From: Epiperipatus broadwayi
Taxonomy: Eukaryota; Onychophora; Udeonychophora; Euonychophora; Peripatidae
Assembly: GCA_028023455.1 (NCBI GenBank)
Contig: JAQFVV010000049.1
Span: forward strand, 7,222,855 to 7,286,854
DNA: 64,000 nt
Reading direction: 5' to 3'
Below the pieces are notes generated by a model, which made no database searches, was not told the DNA's origin, and saw nothing but the letters and a program-made list of their open reading frames with translations. Both the position numbers and the translations under genes were made by a program. How positions within the stretch are numbered: position 1 is the stretch's first letter; each line of letters begins with the position of its first letter. Positions 37,561 through 50,041 of the stretch are shown piece by piece.

Positions 37561-40500
37561 TATTTAAATTATTAATTTAAATAAATTAGCATTGTACATT
37601 CACCCACCCTATGAGTGACTTGAATCTGGTTTTACCAGCCAAAGCACACTCAGCTACATTTAACAAAATTAACATATAGAACAAATTCTTTCTTAATGAA
37701 CATTCTCAACATTTAATTAAAGTATAGGACAAGAAGAAGGATAATAATCCGAATGTTTAATTTTGTAGTAATGAAAGAAAGTCAATGCTATATGTTTATT
37801 TAATCTTTAAAAAATAATTATAAGAGATGAATTAAAAATTATTATGTTTAAAAATAAAAGCAAATAAAATTGACAATGAATAAATAATTATTGCTTGGGA
37901 GGTCATATTACATTTGAATTTTTTGGTTAGGAAAACTATTATGTATGTCATATTACCATTATATAAAATCATACCCAAATCAAATAGTTTGAGAAAAACT
38001 GGCAGGTCAAACATAGATCCAAAAATCTTTAGTTTTCAAATTTGGCACTGTATGCTGCACTAAATTGAAGGAGGCAATTTAAAAAAGTTAGTGTTCTATT
38101 ATAAGACAGAGTGCCCATAACATAGTATGCATGTGTATATATATTAAAAGCTTAATGGAAAAGTAAAAATCAACATAGATAAAACTTATTCTATAAATTT
38201 GTTTACATTATTTAAGCTGGAATAACTGAAATATTGATTAAATAACAGTTTTGATATGTTTAAATTACTAAAAATTATTTAGTGCAAATAATTTTACATA
38301 ACATTACTGATTTTGATAAAATGTAAAATATTTTATTGTAACAAAAAAAATGTTTTTGAATAAAACAAAACATTTTTCTCAATTATAAATTTAATCCTAT
38401 AATCTGTTTTCAGTGAAAGGCCTAAACATTTTTTATTAATTAATTTGGACTCTGATTTTTTCAATTTAGAAGCAAAGTCAACTTCAGTTCACCATCTTGG
38501 CCTTATTTTGTTTATTTTACTGTAAAAACTAGGTTAAATCTATATTAGTCTTTTAATTTTAAAAAAAGTCTGAAGTGGTCAGTATTTTACACAAAAATGT
38601 GAAGGTCTGTTGCCCTATATAGTATTAGAAACATGCCATTTCCATTCTTGTTCTTATATAAATTTTATAAAGAGCTGGCTGTCCCTCTCAATTCTTAATT
38701 AGAGGTTCTAACTTTGCCCACCAGAGAGAGTTCTTGCAAAATCTTTCATTTTTTCATGATAGATTTTGAAAATGAAAACATATATTTTCTATAAATATTT
38801 ACATATTTATAATTAACTTTTATAATATATTAACTAATACTATGACCAGATATAGATTTTTATTCAAAAATATATAATCTTAGAAGAAGAATAATCAAGA
38901 GAAATAAATAATTATCATACTATTATCTATAATTCAAAAGAAATTAATGACATTCATGACCACAAGTAGAAAACTTTTATTTTTCTTAATTTATATATCT
39001 ATAATTATTTTTTTTTTACAATGTATTGACTAATAATATGATTAGATTTAGATTTTTATTTAAAATTATTTAATTTTAGAAAGACAAGTGACTTGCCAGC
39101 ATTGCTAATTGTTAGTCAAGAGCCTCAAGTTGTAAATGGTTGAAAAATCATTATTTTGGATATGAATTTTATTTTTAAATCTTTTGTTATATTTGAATAA
39201 TCTGAATATAAAATAATTCAATTTTACAAGCTTCATTAAAATAATTCGGATTATTTTACTTTAATATTTTTATAAATAAAACCATAACTGATGAATTAAA
39301 AAATGGTAATTTAGTTCAACTTGATAAATAAGAAAAATGAGCACAAAAATAAGACCAGATAATTAAGTTATTTTCTTGTTTTGATATTAACCACTAATTA
39401 ACACTAATTTCCTTATTTTTGAAATCTATTGCGTGTTATAAATAGTGGATTAAATTAGAGATTATTAGATTGGAGAAAATGAATTTATGTGTAATGTGTA
39501 TAGAAAGACAGCTTCAAAGAACATTTGCCAGTCTCTATATTAGTTGATTTTGATGTTCCTGAGAAATGGGGGGAGGTGTTTTATTCATAGCCCAATATAT
39601 GCAAAAAAGAACATAAAAAATAGAACATAAACTAAATTGAAGATTATCAATGTTTACTTTATATTCTATCTATCCTGAACATGACAATAAGAAGCTACCT
39701 TACTGCTCCAAGAGTCTGTAAGAGGCCAGTTTACTAATATTAAGACTTCAGTGTTATATTCTATATATGCTGTGTATGTGTAAAATCTATTTACTAATGT
39801 TTGAAGAATAAATATAGAACTTGGCTGGTAAGTAAAAATATGTATTGGAAAATAATGTATTATTTCAAATATTAATTTTGCACATAATGAAAATCTATTT
39901 CCACTTATTACCCAAACCTTAACTGTATTGATTTAAGCGTAAACAACTTTTGAATAAAATTAAAGAAGCTGACCAACAAATTAATCAGTATGTGGAAATG
40001 TATATTGAAATCTTTCTTAACCCCAATGGCTACAATGCCATATATACACATATAGACTACAAGTGTTTTATCATACTACTCTTTTAAAAATATGTATATG
40101 TACAATATTTATGCAGAGCCTCATCATTTACCAATTTTATAACAAACAGTGAACTTGATAGATTTAAATTAAATAATATATTTTTTTGGGAAAGTCAAAC
40201 AATATTCAGATTCAAAAATTGAATTACTTGAGCACTCACTCATATATGTTTTTTTTTTTTTTACTTTTGTTTTATTTGGAAAGTGATTTAGAAACTTTTA
40301 ACTCTGATCTAACTCAGAGCATTGATAACAATGAAAAATATCTTTGATCATTATAACCAATTTATTATTATAAAGAGTCACTTTATATATATGCTGTATT
40401 GACAGCATATTAAAAATCCTTTTGCTTTGACAAAATATATATAAACTTTACAATAGTTAACTTTTTTTCTTTCTAATTTATAAATTATTTATAAATATTA

Positions 40501-41309
40501 TTGCTTTTTTGTTTAAATGATAATTTCCATTATATTTAAATATTAATTTTCAATTTCTCTATATTTCAAGCAATTTATTTTTTAAATTCAATTCTTATTA
40601 ATATCTGTAAAAATGAAAATGAAATTTAAATAGTATTGTCATTTATTAATGCTAAAATGTAATAAATTAAGCAAAAGTCATTATTTTAAAAATTCATTAT
40701 TTTAAAATGATAACAAAACTTTTCAGAAAATTAAGGATTATTTCTGAAATAATCAAATTTAATTTAAATCAATCGAGTTCACAGTTTGTTAGCATTTAAA
40801 TTTATTTATTTATTATTATTTTTTAGTGTTAATACTTCTCTATAATTTTGACATATTTGGATTCTTTTCTTATTACTATAAATGAAAATAATTCAAATTA
40901 AATTGTATAATGTAATTAACCAACCTCTGAGAAGAGAAATACCGTGCAAGTTCTATAAACAATAGCATCAATTAGCAGTAATGAAGTTTTATAACTAACT
41001 ACCAGTGTAGAAGGTTTTGCAATTGCATTGGTTTTAAGTTTAAACTCCTGAAAGATATAACTTTTAAAAATATAATTATCAGAAACTAATAGTTAAATTG
41101 GATTTGCATTTTTTTTTATTTTTAAATTTCTTTTGATACAAGAACAATATTAAATATTATAAAATGTTATTAACTATAAAAACAAATACTATCGGAAATT
41201 ATTGGGATTTGAGTTATTTATATATCCGAGTTATTCAAAACTTTTTATTCTCAGACTTCTTTTTTTACAATTGAAAAAAATTTATAATCTATTTGCCCGT
41301 AACAAATTG
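37561..41309. other. AT-rich intergenic DNA
   Basis: No gene seen. It contains two short relatives of the 32-kb direct repeat (about 38830 and 39030). The 37832-38014 minus frame is low-complexity. Confidence 0.5.
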
Positions 41310-42004
41310 ATTTTATTTGTATATTCAACTATTTCCATCATCTAATATGAGTACTGAATTCAGAAAAAATTAACTTTATTTAAATATTCCAAAAACACTC
41401 AACTGTTAGTAATAGCACACAGGCTAGTATATGTGCAACGTTTCGAGATGTTGTCAGAATGACTCAGGTAGTTACAGCATTGCCTTAAGACTATGTACCT
41501 AAAATTCGACAGTAAGGATCTCTATAAATCTAAACACAAAATTAGCAACTTGTCTTATAAAGTCAGTAGGGATTGCTACAAATCTAAACACAAGATTAAT
41601 GACTTTAAAAGACAAGTCATTAATCTTGTGTTTAGATTTGTAGAGGTCCCTACTGTTGAATTTTAGATGCAGTCTTAAAGTTATAGCCTTAATATATATT
41701 ACTTATGTAATGAGTATGCACTTTACAAATTATTAATTACAACTTTAGAGCATTACCTTAAAATTCAATACTCAAGAGTCTAGAGTCCAGGTTTGATTCC
41801 CATGCTATTACTGTCACTGATCAAGACAGTAACACCTGAAGAAGAGGGAGGAATAATATTTCTCAAAACGTTGTGCATATCCTTCTAACCTGTGTCTATT
41901 ACTAACAGTTGAATGTATTTGGAATATTTAAATAAAGTTAAATTTTTCTAAAGACATTCAATACTCATATTAGATGAAGAAAATAATCTAATATATAAAT
42001 ACAA
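41310..42004. mobile_element. Foldback element with about 170-bp arms and SINE-like sequence
   Basis: The left arm (41310-41480) and right arm (41845-42004) are inverted copies, sharing CATCTAATATGAGTA, AACTTTATTTAAATATTCC, CAACTGTTAGTAATAG and CAACGTTT on opposite strands. Inside is a near-perfect hairpin (about 41579-41648: AAATCTAAACACAAGATTAA against its reverse complement), a CAGGTAGTTA-AGCATTGCC box-A-like word and GGTTTGATTCC (41790), a box-B-like word. The right arm contains CTGAAGA, a GAGGGA/TTTCTC stem and AAAACG, resembling the hammerhead-like modules seen elsewhere. It looks like two tRNA-SINE-related copies facing each other. No coding capacity. Confidence 0.75.
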
Positions 42005-42144
42005 TTAAAACACAATCATCACAAAACCTTCAGGAAAATTGATTTTATGTGCAAATGTTGGTCTTGTGTTTATATAGAAACTTATAGGGATAACATTACA
42101 TGATCACCATGAGAGTTTTGTCTGTTTTAATAACATATATGGAT

Positions 42145-42386
42145 GTAAATAAATATCGCCTGATATATATATATATATATGTGTGCGTGTGCAAATTTAA
42201 ATGGAAGTAAGAGTTTTCTGCATTTTATTAATAAACAGTGTTTATACATCAATAATAATTAATAAAAAAAGGCATATGCCCTTACTTCTTAGGAATTCAT
42301 AAGGTTGAGCACCAGAACTGAGCACTAGAATCAATCTTGAGACTTCCTAATACTAAGTCGGACGCTCTACCAACTGCACCAAATAT
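42145..42386 (-). repeat. tRNA-derived SINE
   Basis: On the minus strand the head reads TGGTGCAGTTGGTAGAGCG (box A, 42362-42380), a degenerate anticodon region, then AGATTGATTCT (box B, 42326-42336). The head is followed by a body with ATTATTGATGTATAAACAC and ACTTCCATTTAAATTTGCAC, and an AT/GT-rich end. The box spacing fits a tRNA. The body, without the head, recurs in the array at 42630-43300. Confidence 0.65.
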
Positions 42387-42629
42387 AAATATTAATAAAG
42401 AATAGATAGCATATTTTTAAAATTTTGATGTAATTAAACTATTAGAAATTGAGTATAATATTTATACATCAGCCATATTTTTTTAAAATACAGCTTAAAT
42501 CATTTTGAAATTATATCTATATATTGCAGAATAAATAATTTGTTTTATTTTTAACTACCTGCAATATTAACATTGAGTTAATTTTATAAATATAAATAAC
42601 AAATACAATATATATATATATGGGTAAAA

Positions 42630-43300
42630 ATTACAAAATTAACAACTTTCCATGAGCTATTGATAGCAACATTTATGTGTCAATAAATATTAATAAATAC
42701 AACAAAACTTAAGGACTATGCCATTCTTTTTTATTAATATTTATTGAATACTGTTTATTAATAGCTCACAGAAAGTTATTTCAGTTTAAATTTGTACATA
42801 TATAACGGGCTACACATATTCATTATTAACACATGCTTTGTCCTTTAATACATAGATTGAATGGTAAAATGATTGAAGCCATTATTTAAAAAATTCTTGT
42901 TAATATATAAATATCAAGCTCAATTTTCAACAATGTCAATGAATATTCCATTTAAAAACATCAAAATTTAAAAAATAGGCTGCATATTCTTTATTAATAT
43001 TTTTTAAATACAGTTTATTAATAGTTTATAGAAAGTGATCATTTCCGTTTAAATTTACACTTATATAAGGAGCTACACATATTTATCATTAATATTTACA
43101 ATATTAATTTAATGAATAGATCATTAATTGCCCTGTAATACACTCAATTTCCAATAGTGTTGATAAATATTCATTTAAATATATCAAAACATAAAGAATA
43201 GGCCATCTAATCTTTATTATTATTTATTGATGTATGAGTACTATTTATCAATAGCTCATAAAAAGTTATTTCCATTTAAATTTATACATATATAGTTGAG
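42630..43300. repeat. Array of headless SINE-body repeats
   Basis: Three direct copies on the + strand, each with a TTTATTAATATTTATTGAATAC-type block, TTTATTAATAGCTCA, AGAAAGTTATTTCC and TTTAAATTTATACATATATA (about 42720-42805, 42988-43075, 43210-43296). Preceding linker sequence (TCAATTTCCAACA, GTCAATAAATATTC) is partly repeated too, giving a period near 250 bp. A further inverted piece lies at about 42630-42700. The sequence matches the body of the SINE at 42145-42386, so this is a tandem array of its 3' part. Confidence 0.75.
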
Positions 43301-43559
43301 AGTCGTGAAGCAATAAATAAAAATAAAATTATGTTCATTCCTTTACATGCTTTTGTTTGAATACCTAGACAAATTCTTATATCAGTGAGCACAAAATTTA
43401 AATCGGCAGAAGGAGCATCCATAGCTTCCTTCAAATGAGTTTATAGTTCAATTTTCAAAAGCAGGGTTTCTTGCTATTCATTTTAATAGCATTGTAAACT
43501 AACAACAAATTATCATACATATGGGAGAGCAAAACTAACTTGAATTTCATAATAAAAAA
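43301..43559. other. AT-rich spacer
   Basis: Nothing recognised. It may contain the lost 3' terminus of the mariner copy that follows. Confidence 0.4.
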
Positions 43560-44420
43560 TTGTTTATTTATTTTAGATGTTAAAAATTGGAAGTATAGTT
43601 CATTTAATGCAATTCACAGATCTAAATGTGTTTTTCACTTTTTGAAGTTATCCACAAACTCTTGCAAAGTTATGCCTTTTAATCTCTGGATCAATTTTTT
43701 TTCACCACTTCTTAATCCCCAAAAAAAAAAAATTGAAGCATTATTTCATTCAAGAGGAATTAAAAGATAACATGTGGAGTCAGATTGAGTGAATATAGCT
43801 GATGGATCAGCTGGATCAAGCTAAATTTAATTAAAAATTATTTCACTCTCAAGGCTTCTTGTACTTGTATTGCCATAGTAAAGCTTATCCTCTGCATTCA
43901 CCCCCAAATAAGACATTTTTGTTTTACCACACTACATATACTTTTCAAAATATGTTTTTAAATGCCTTTTTATTACAAACAATTTTGAATAAACAATGCT
44001 GTTTGAATCCAAAACAAATCGGTATCATCTTGACATTGCAACTTCACTTGCCATGCTTTGTGAGATATGATGAATTTGACACTTCTATTAAACAACTCAT
44101 AAACTTATGTTTTTCCAGAACATCTTGCTTGTAAACTGTTTAAAGCATTATAACTGTTTTCCCTAAGAGAAACAAAATTTCACATTGTTCCAATTTTTTT
44201 GGCCATTACAAAAATTGACAAATAACTGAGACACACTTAACAAAAATATTTAGTACATTTCAAAGTGATTTCACTCTATAACAATAATCAAAAAATTAAT
44301 GCAGATGGGGGAGGGTCTCATCAAGAGGCAACTATAGCAGAAGCATATACTACAATCAGCTCTTGCTCCATGGAATAATTGCAATTATTTTTGGATACCC
44401 CCTTCTATATAAATATATTA
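43560..44420 (-). pseudogene. Mariner-like transposase, decayed copy 1
   Basis: On the minus strand the 5' terminus reads AAGGGGGTATCCAAAAATAA (end near 44405). A helix-turn-helix-like start follows (EQCEILFLLGKTV, the counterpart of QRxxIKFCxKLGKT). Then comes HQLYSLNLTPHVIF (counterpart of HPPYSPDLxPxDFxLF, which carries the last catalytic Asp) and RLKGITLQEFVDNFKK, the family's C-terminal helix. All are in different frames with stops. Related to the copy at 62113-62838. The + strand frames at 43540-43770 and 43859-44134 are antisense shadows. Confidence 0.6.
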
Positions 44421-44610
44421 AACTGCATCAAATAATATGAAATATGCTAAATTAGATTATAACTTATATGTGTGCAGCTGGAGAAAATTTCTGCTAGTTT
44501 AAATTTTATACTTTCAATTTATTTAGATATTTGTATAAAAGCTTGGAAAGAATGAAAATGATTTCATTTTCACTGCATCACAACTTTAACTTTGCTTATA
44601 ATAACTTTTT

Positions 44611-44808
44611 TCATATACACTTCAATGCAAAAAATTTTTTTTAATAAAACTTCTTTATTTTCCTGACAGGTAGAAATTTTTAAAAAAAATCAGTTATTTA
44701 AAAAGCAGAGGAGATTTGAGAAGGTCTGATGAAGACTGCTGGACAATCGAAAGTGTCAGGAAAATAAAGTTTTATTAAGAAAGTTGTTTTGCATTGAAAT
44801 GTATATGA
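44611..44808. mobile_element. Foldback element with CTGATGA...GAAA module
   Basis: Arms of about 55 bp (44611-44667 and 44754-44808) are inverted copies, with TTCAATGCAAAA, TTAATAAAAC, TTTATTTTCCTGACA on the left. The right arm is preceded by CTGATGA (44726), a GACTG-CTGGA-CAATC stem-loop with one mismatch, and GAAA (44749). Stem III of a hammerhead is not formed downstream, so this is at best a broken version. No ORF. Confidence 0.7.
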
Positions 44809-45330
44809 AAGAAATTATTATAATCAATATATATATATGAATATATAAAGATATGCAAAGAAAGTAGAGTATATACTTCTAAGTTTAACTTTGCTGAGTA
44901 TTATATTAAATATCACAGATAATTTAGATTATATATTATTTGGTGCTGCTTAATTTATCTTACATACATGATAGTTTGTTCTTTGTTTATATATGTTTTT
45001 TTAATAAATAGCAATTAACTCTACCTTTGTAATTTGGATTATAATTAGATTTCAGTGCTGCTGTGCAGACATTTATTCTGATTTAAATTTCATGTTTTCG
45101 AGTACTTGAGTTTGTTTAACAATGCTACAAAAACTTGGAAATAATTGAAAGTTATTTTATTTTGATCATTGGGTTACAATTTTAACTCTCCAGAATATAC
45201 TACTAGATATCATAGCACATTAAAAGTTAAAATTTAATTTTTTGAATGTTTCATTCTACTTTGTGCTACTGTATTTAGTTTATATATATATTTAAGTTTC
45301 TGAAAAATTCGAGTTTTCAAACTGATAGTA
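44809..45330. other. AT-rich DNA between foldback elements
   Basis: No gene and no clear repeat end recognised in this stretch. Confidence 0.4.
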
Positions 45331-45344
45331 ACATATTAAATAAG

Positions 45345-45530
45345 TGCTCTGAATTGGAGTTTTAGATCTAGTTTCTGAAATCCTAACTCTTCACTGAGGT
45401 GAGCCATTAAGCTTGAAACCAGTTGGTCTGGAGATGAAGATAGTATGATAGAGATTTTGAATTCTTTCTCTATTGACACTTATAATTAAAGCTTGTTTGG
45501 AGCTAGTGGTAAGCTTCATCTAGTGAACAT
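45345..45530 (+). repeat. Single arm of the foldback family seen at 59.6-60.0 kb
   Basis: Shares in order CACTGAGG/CACTGAAG, GCCAT, AAACCAGTT, GGAGAT, TAGAGATTTT, TTCT-TATTGACACTTAT-like and AAAGCTTGTTT with 59868-59985. It contains the hammerhead-like motif. The opposite arm is absent. Confidence 0.65.
45388..45434 (+). ncRNA. Hammerhead-ribozyme-like motif, GTC cleavage triplet
   Basis: A compact fold: stem I TCTTCA (45388-45393) with TGGAGA (45429-45434), six pairs with one G-T wobble. The core is CTGAGGT (45394-45400). Stem II is GAGC-CATTAA-GCTT, followed by GAAA (45415-45418). Stem III is ACC-AGTT-GGT (45418-45427), and C at 45428 completes the GTC triplet after which a hammerhead cleaves. 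One invariant position differs: the last A of CTGANGA is T here. Two sister copies in the foldback at 59594-59996 keep the A or other positions this copy lost, supporting a common hammerhead ancestor. Type I layout with a short stem III, as in Penelope-like elements and metazoan retrozymes. Confidence 0.55.
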
Positions 45531-48500
45531 ATATATATATAATCTAAGCTGGTCCATTTGCATCCTCACTTCCAGGCAGTATATTATATAAAATAAAACG
45601 GGTTCTAGATCAGTTAATAATTAATAAATAAAATATTCAGCATTAAAATTAAATGTTTCACTAGCTCAAATTTAAAATACGAATAAGGTTCAGTTTATAA
45701 AAATAAATTAAATAAATATTTAATATTTTCATGAGACTTGGAAGTGAAAATACAGGTGACAAGATAGATTACATTGAGCCAATATCCTACAGGATACTAC
45801 CTCAATGGCATAAGAACACTATCCCCCTTATTACTATTTCAAATAAATAAATTTATAATATTCTTACAACTTTAATAAATTCTACTCACTAAGATTAAGC
45901 TAACAATTAAATTTTAATCATCTATTCATAATAATTTAGCTCTATAAAATCTCAAGTTCATAAAATTGTTCTAAGTTAATTTTAAAACTACGGTAGTAAA
46001 ATAGGAGAAGGGATTTTTATGTCATAATCTACTACACTTAAACTAATAATAAATAATAATAATAATAATATTCTTCATTGTATAACTAATTCTGTATATC
46101 TTTTCTTTTCATTATATTTTTATTACCATAATAAAATAATATAATATAATCTTTTATCTTCATGTAATAATATAATAAATACGTGGTAGCATTTGATAAT
46201 CTGACAAACAAAAGTGTGTGGCAACTGATAGCATATAATTCAATGTATTATTATAATAACTAATTTATGACCATAAGATAATGTAAAATTATGATTACTT
46301 AAAAGAATACCAATAAACTATTCGAATTCTTAAAAATAATTATTTATTTATCTTTGTGCAAAAATTATATGTTTAATTTTAGTGACACTGTGTTTTTGAT
46401 GCATGATGTTGATGATGATGATGGGAAAATAAATAATCAGACACACAAATTTTGAATAAACAAATTTAATAAAGTTTATTATTATATTAACAACATAACT
46501 TATTTACAATATGTACATTTGAAATATCTTAAAGATTTGTACCATTATACATTCTTTATATTCGAACCTCGTTAAGTCTTTACTCTAACTTAAATATAAA
46601 AAAAATCCTAAAATAATACAATATTATTAATCCCTGTTTGATCAATCTTATATAAAAAAAATTACATTTATTTAATGCTTACTCAAAATATATTTTACAT
46701 CCTTTAGCTATTATTCAAGTATGCTTCTTTTTTTTATATTAAAACATCCATAGAAACATAGTACAGATAAACATAAAATAATACTAATCGAGAACATGGA
46801 TATCTTTTTATTAGACAATTTCACTTTAGCAATATTAATGATATCATGTAAAATATCTATTGATAATTTATTTCTAAATCATGGATACTATTGTTCACAA
46901 CACTGTATTTATTAACTATAATACATTCCATTATAACAATATTATAATACTATATTAATTATAATTACTGATACATTCTCTATTATTGAATAAATATAAA
47001 TTGCACCTAAACTTATTGTGTAGATCGTTTTTACTTTATAGCATTATAATATTTAAACAGCATTAAACTGTTACACATGCGCTTTGGATTTTAAATATAA
47101 AATGAATGAATACTCAACACTTCAACCACATGATAAAGTCTTTGGAAAAGATAGAATGGCTATCTATCTTTTTGAACCCAAACGCTTTTGTATGGGTGAA
47201 TCTTAAGTTTATAAAAAAACATTGCGCTATATAAAATAATTGATTTATAGCATTATATTAAAAATATGCAGTACTCATTTTTAAAAACCTGAAATAAATA
47301 TTTTAATATTATTTAATATTTCAAAAGCAACTTTCCTTTACATATTTTATTCTTAAGATCTTATATTTATTTCCAAAATAAAATAAATCTATAACATATT
47401 TTATGATTCTTTCATTTAGTTCATTGGATTTTCAATTCCAATTCATACAAATTCTATTTCTTCATACAAGTAAATGAACTCGTCTCATTCCAAACAATTG
47501 CATATCTTTAACTCTAAATCATCTATTATTTTCTTTTAAATATACCATACTGTATGATGTAGCTACTTTTTGGAAATCTAGATAGTGAATAGATTTGTAG
47601 GATGGGGACGAAAAACTAGAGTATAACTCATAACTCATATCGAATAAACATATACCATGGCACAGTGTATTTATAAAACTAGAGGCATGACCTATTCTGT
47701 ATAATGTCCTCAGATACTATAAATGATGTCAAGCTATTCCTTCAGCTTTATTGAACATCAATATTCCAAGAAAATAAACAACTGTCCAAAATAAATATAC
47801 AATTGCAGGGCTTTGTTAACTGCATTGCACATCTACAAATATTATAAAATATTCTTCATATTCCCTAAATATCCTAACTTAATAATCTCCTGGATTCATG
47901 CTCACCATATTATTAATACCAGGTCACTATCCTATTCTTATTTCCTAAAGATTTATCAGGTCTTACATCGACAAATTACTAGCTTGCATATTCAAATAAT
48001 AAATAAAATTCAACTATAATTAGAGCAATCTTACTAATCCATAAGAAAAGTTTGCATACTTCATTATTCTATATTCTTAACCACATACAAACTAATCACA
48101 TAATACTTGAACATCCAATAATATGAAAGTTTTTTAAAAGAATCACATAAATATTTATTATCATGTTGGGTTATATTACTAGTATAAAATCATAGTATGC
48201 ATATTCCAAATAAATCCTGATCTCACAATTTTAAAAGTGTTGAATAATGCACATATTTTAACATTCATACATCATACATTATTACATAGGCAATCTGTAA
48301 AAAAAGAAAAAAACAAGAAAATACATCATAATAAATATCAATAATTCATTATTTGTTACCAAGTAACATTAGCTCATCATTATCACTTTTTGCAGTCTTC
48401 TTTTCTCCAACTAGATATAAAATCGCATACTATTTAAATGTTCTAATTTAAATTATTAAATATTATACTATAGGATTCTAATACCATAAATAATTAATAT

Positions 48501-49917
48501 TCATGTTCCTATTCTTATTAATCAAAAATTTACATTTAAAATAAATAGTAAATAAATTAAAAGCATATTTATGTAAACTTCAGATGAAAACGTATATTTT
48601 TCCTAGGTACAAATATTTCCATTTCTTTCTCAAAAGTTTTTTTTTAAAATATTCTCTTCAAGAGCGCTTTATTTCTTCAAGAGCATTCACATTTCTCCAT
48701 TGCTATGATGACAAACAAGACAATTTGTCGGTCGGGCAGCAGCGAGCAATTTTTTTAAAAAAAAACCACGTCTTTTTAAATCTTGAAAATTAAACAAAAT
48801 AATTATCAATCCATACTATAAGAGTTTATAGATTAATAGTTTATGGATTCCATAGTCCAGAAAGATAATTATTGAAATCATAATACTAAAATAATCCCAT
48901 GAAGCTTCCTAGAATATTCCATATTGGTGTAGTAATGCATTATGTTCCATTTGGCTTAGCTTGACCTATCTGATAAACTTTTGCCCAATATTTATTTCCA
49001 TAACTTTATCCTTTTTATTTAATCATATATTTACTTTCTTTATAGGTTTCTTCCTTAGTAAATTTATTTCCATTTAGTACTTAATTTCAGTGTTTCATTA
49101 TTATCTTAATTTTCAGGTTTTCCAAACAAACTTTTATAAGCGTGTATTAACCCTTTTAGACTTTAGGTTTTTTTATAATATATATATGCTTTAGTAAATA
49201 TTCTCCATGAGTCTTTTCCTAAATAATTTCTTGTAAAATATTTTTTTAAAAAAATGTTTCCTTCACAAAGGATATAACATTTGCTCTTTTAATATGATAT
49301 TTCTATTAAAATTATCATAAAGTACATTTGTCATATTGTTTCTTAATTTTGGACAAGGTTATCTTACTATATAAAATAATGTGTCTTTACTTTTAGACAG
49401 CAAACAGTTTTTCCATTTAAGTTTCTTGTACAGTGTCTATACTGCTATTTTATTCATTAGAACAGTCTTCTTGTTCAGCATTAATGAAACTGTATCAACA
49501 AATATTATATACATTTTTAAAATATTATAAATTGAATATATTTTATTCTTGGTATATCCATTTTATTATCATGAAGTTCTATATTAGATTTTTGACAAAT
49601 TACTTCTGGTAAGAAAACTTTTAAAAAGCTAGCAACACATCTTAAATGAAGTTATTAAAATATTTTTTAGTTTACACTCTCTTTTTGCAAAATACGTTTT
49701 AAAATAATACCTATTAGCAAATAAAAATAATACCTATTAGCAAATAAAAAATTATAAGAGAGCACTAAAATTGACTAAAATAATAAAATTAAAATTACAA
49801 TCACCTTGATAGCTTCTGATATGATTCAGCTACCTTTAATACATTATTAATCACCCACTGATAAATCAACTGCAATGGTATTTATACCCTGTAAGAATAC
49901 CTTATCTATTGGTTAAT
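45531..49917. other. AT-rich intergenic DNA
   Basis: No recognisable gene. Simple repeats only: AAT units near 46040-46070 and GATGAT units near 46400-46425. A short CG-containing stretch lies at 48728-48750 (GTCGGTCGGGCAGCAGCG). Frames at 47813-48019 and 48584-48793 match nothing known. Confidence 0.5.
49697..49750 (+). repeat. 22-bp tandem duplication
   Basis: AATACCTATTAGCAAATAAA occurs twice in a row. Local duplication. Confidence 0.8.
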
Positions 49918-49927
49918 TTTTACTTTT

Positions 49928-50033
49928 TTTTAAGTGTCATAGCATCGGCCAGGATGCGAACCTGCACCCTGGGCAACTGCCTGCAAGTGCAAGGCAGTCG
50001 TGCTGACCTCTGACCACCAATGCAAGACAATTC
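49928..50033 (-). repeat. tRNA-only retroposon with A tail and target duplication
   Basis: On the minus strand, GCATTGGTGGTCAGAGG (5' end and box A), an anticodon-like hairpin CTGCC ... GGCAG with an enlarged loop, GGTTCGCATCC (box B) and GGCCGATGC form a nearly complete tRNA-like body. It is followed by TATGACAC and an A run. Flanking TTACTTTT at 49920-49927 and 50034-50041 is a likely 8-bp target duplication. Same family as 54652-54741. The enlarged anticodon loop argues against a working tRNA gene. Confidence 0.7.
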
Positions 50034-50041
50034 TTACTTTT

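Noticed and set aside
42600-43300. CRISPR-like array
   Set aside because: Units are long, diverged and AT-rich with no regular spacers, and the window is eukaryotic; it is a SINE-body array.
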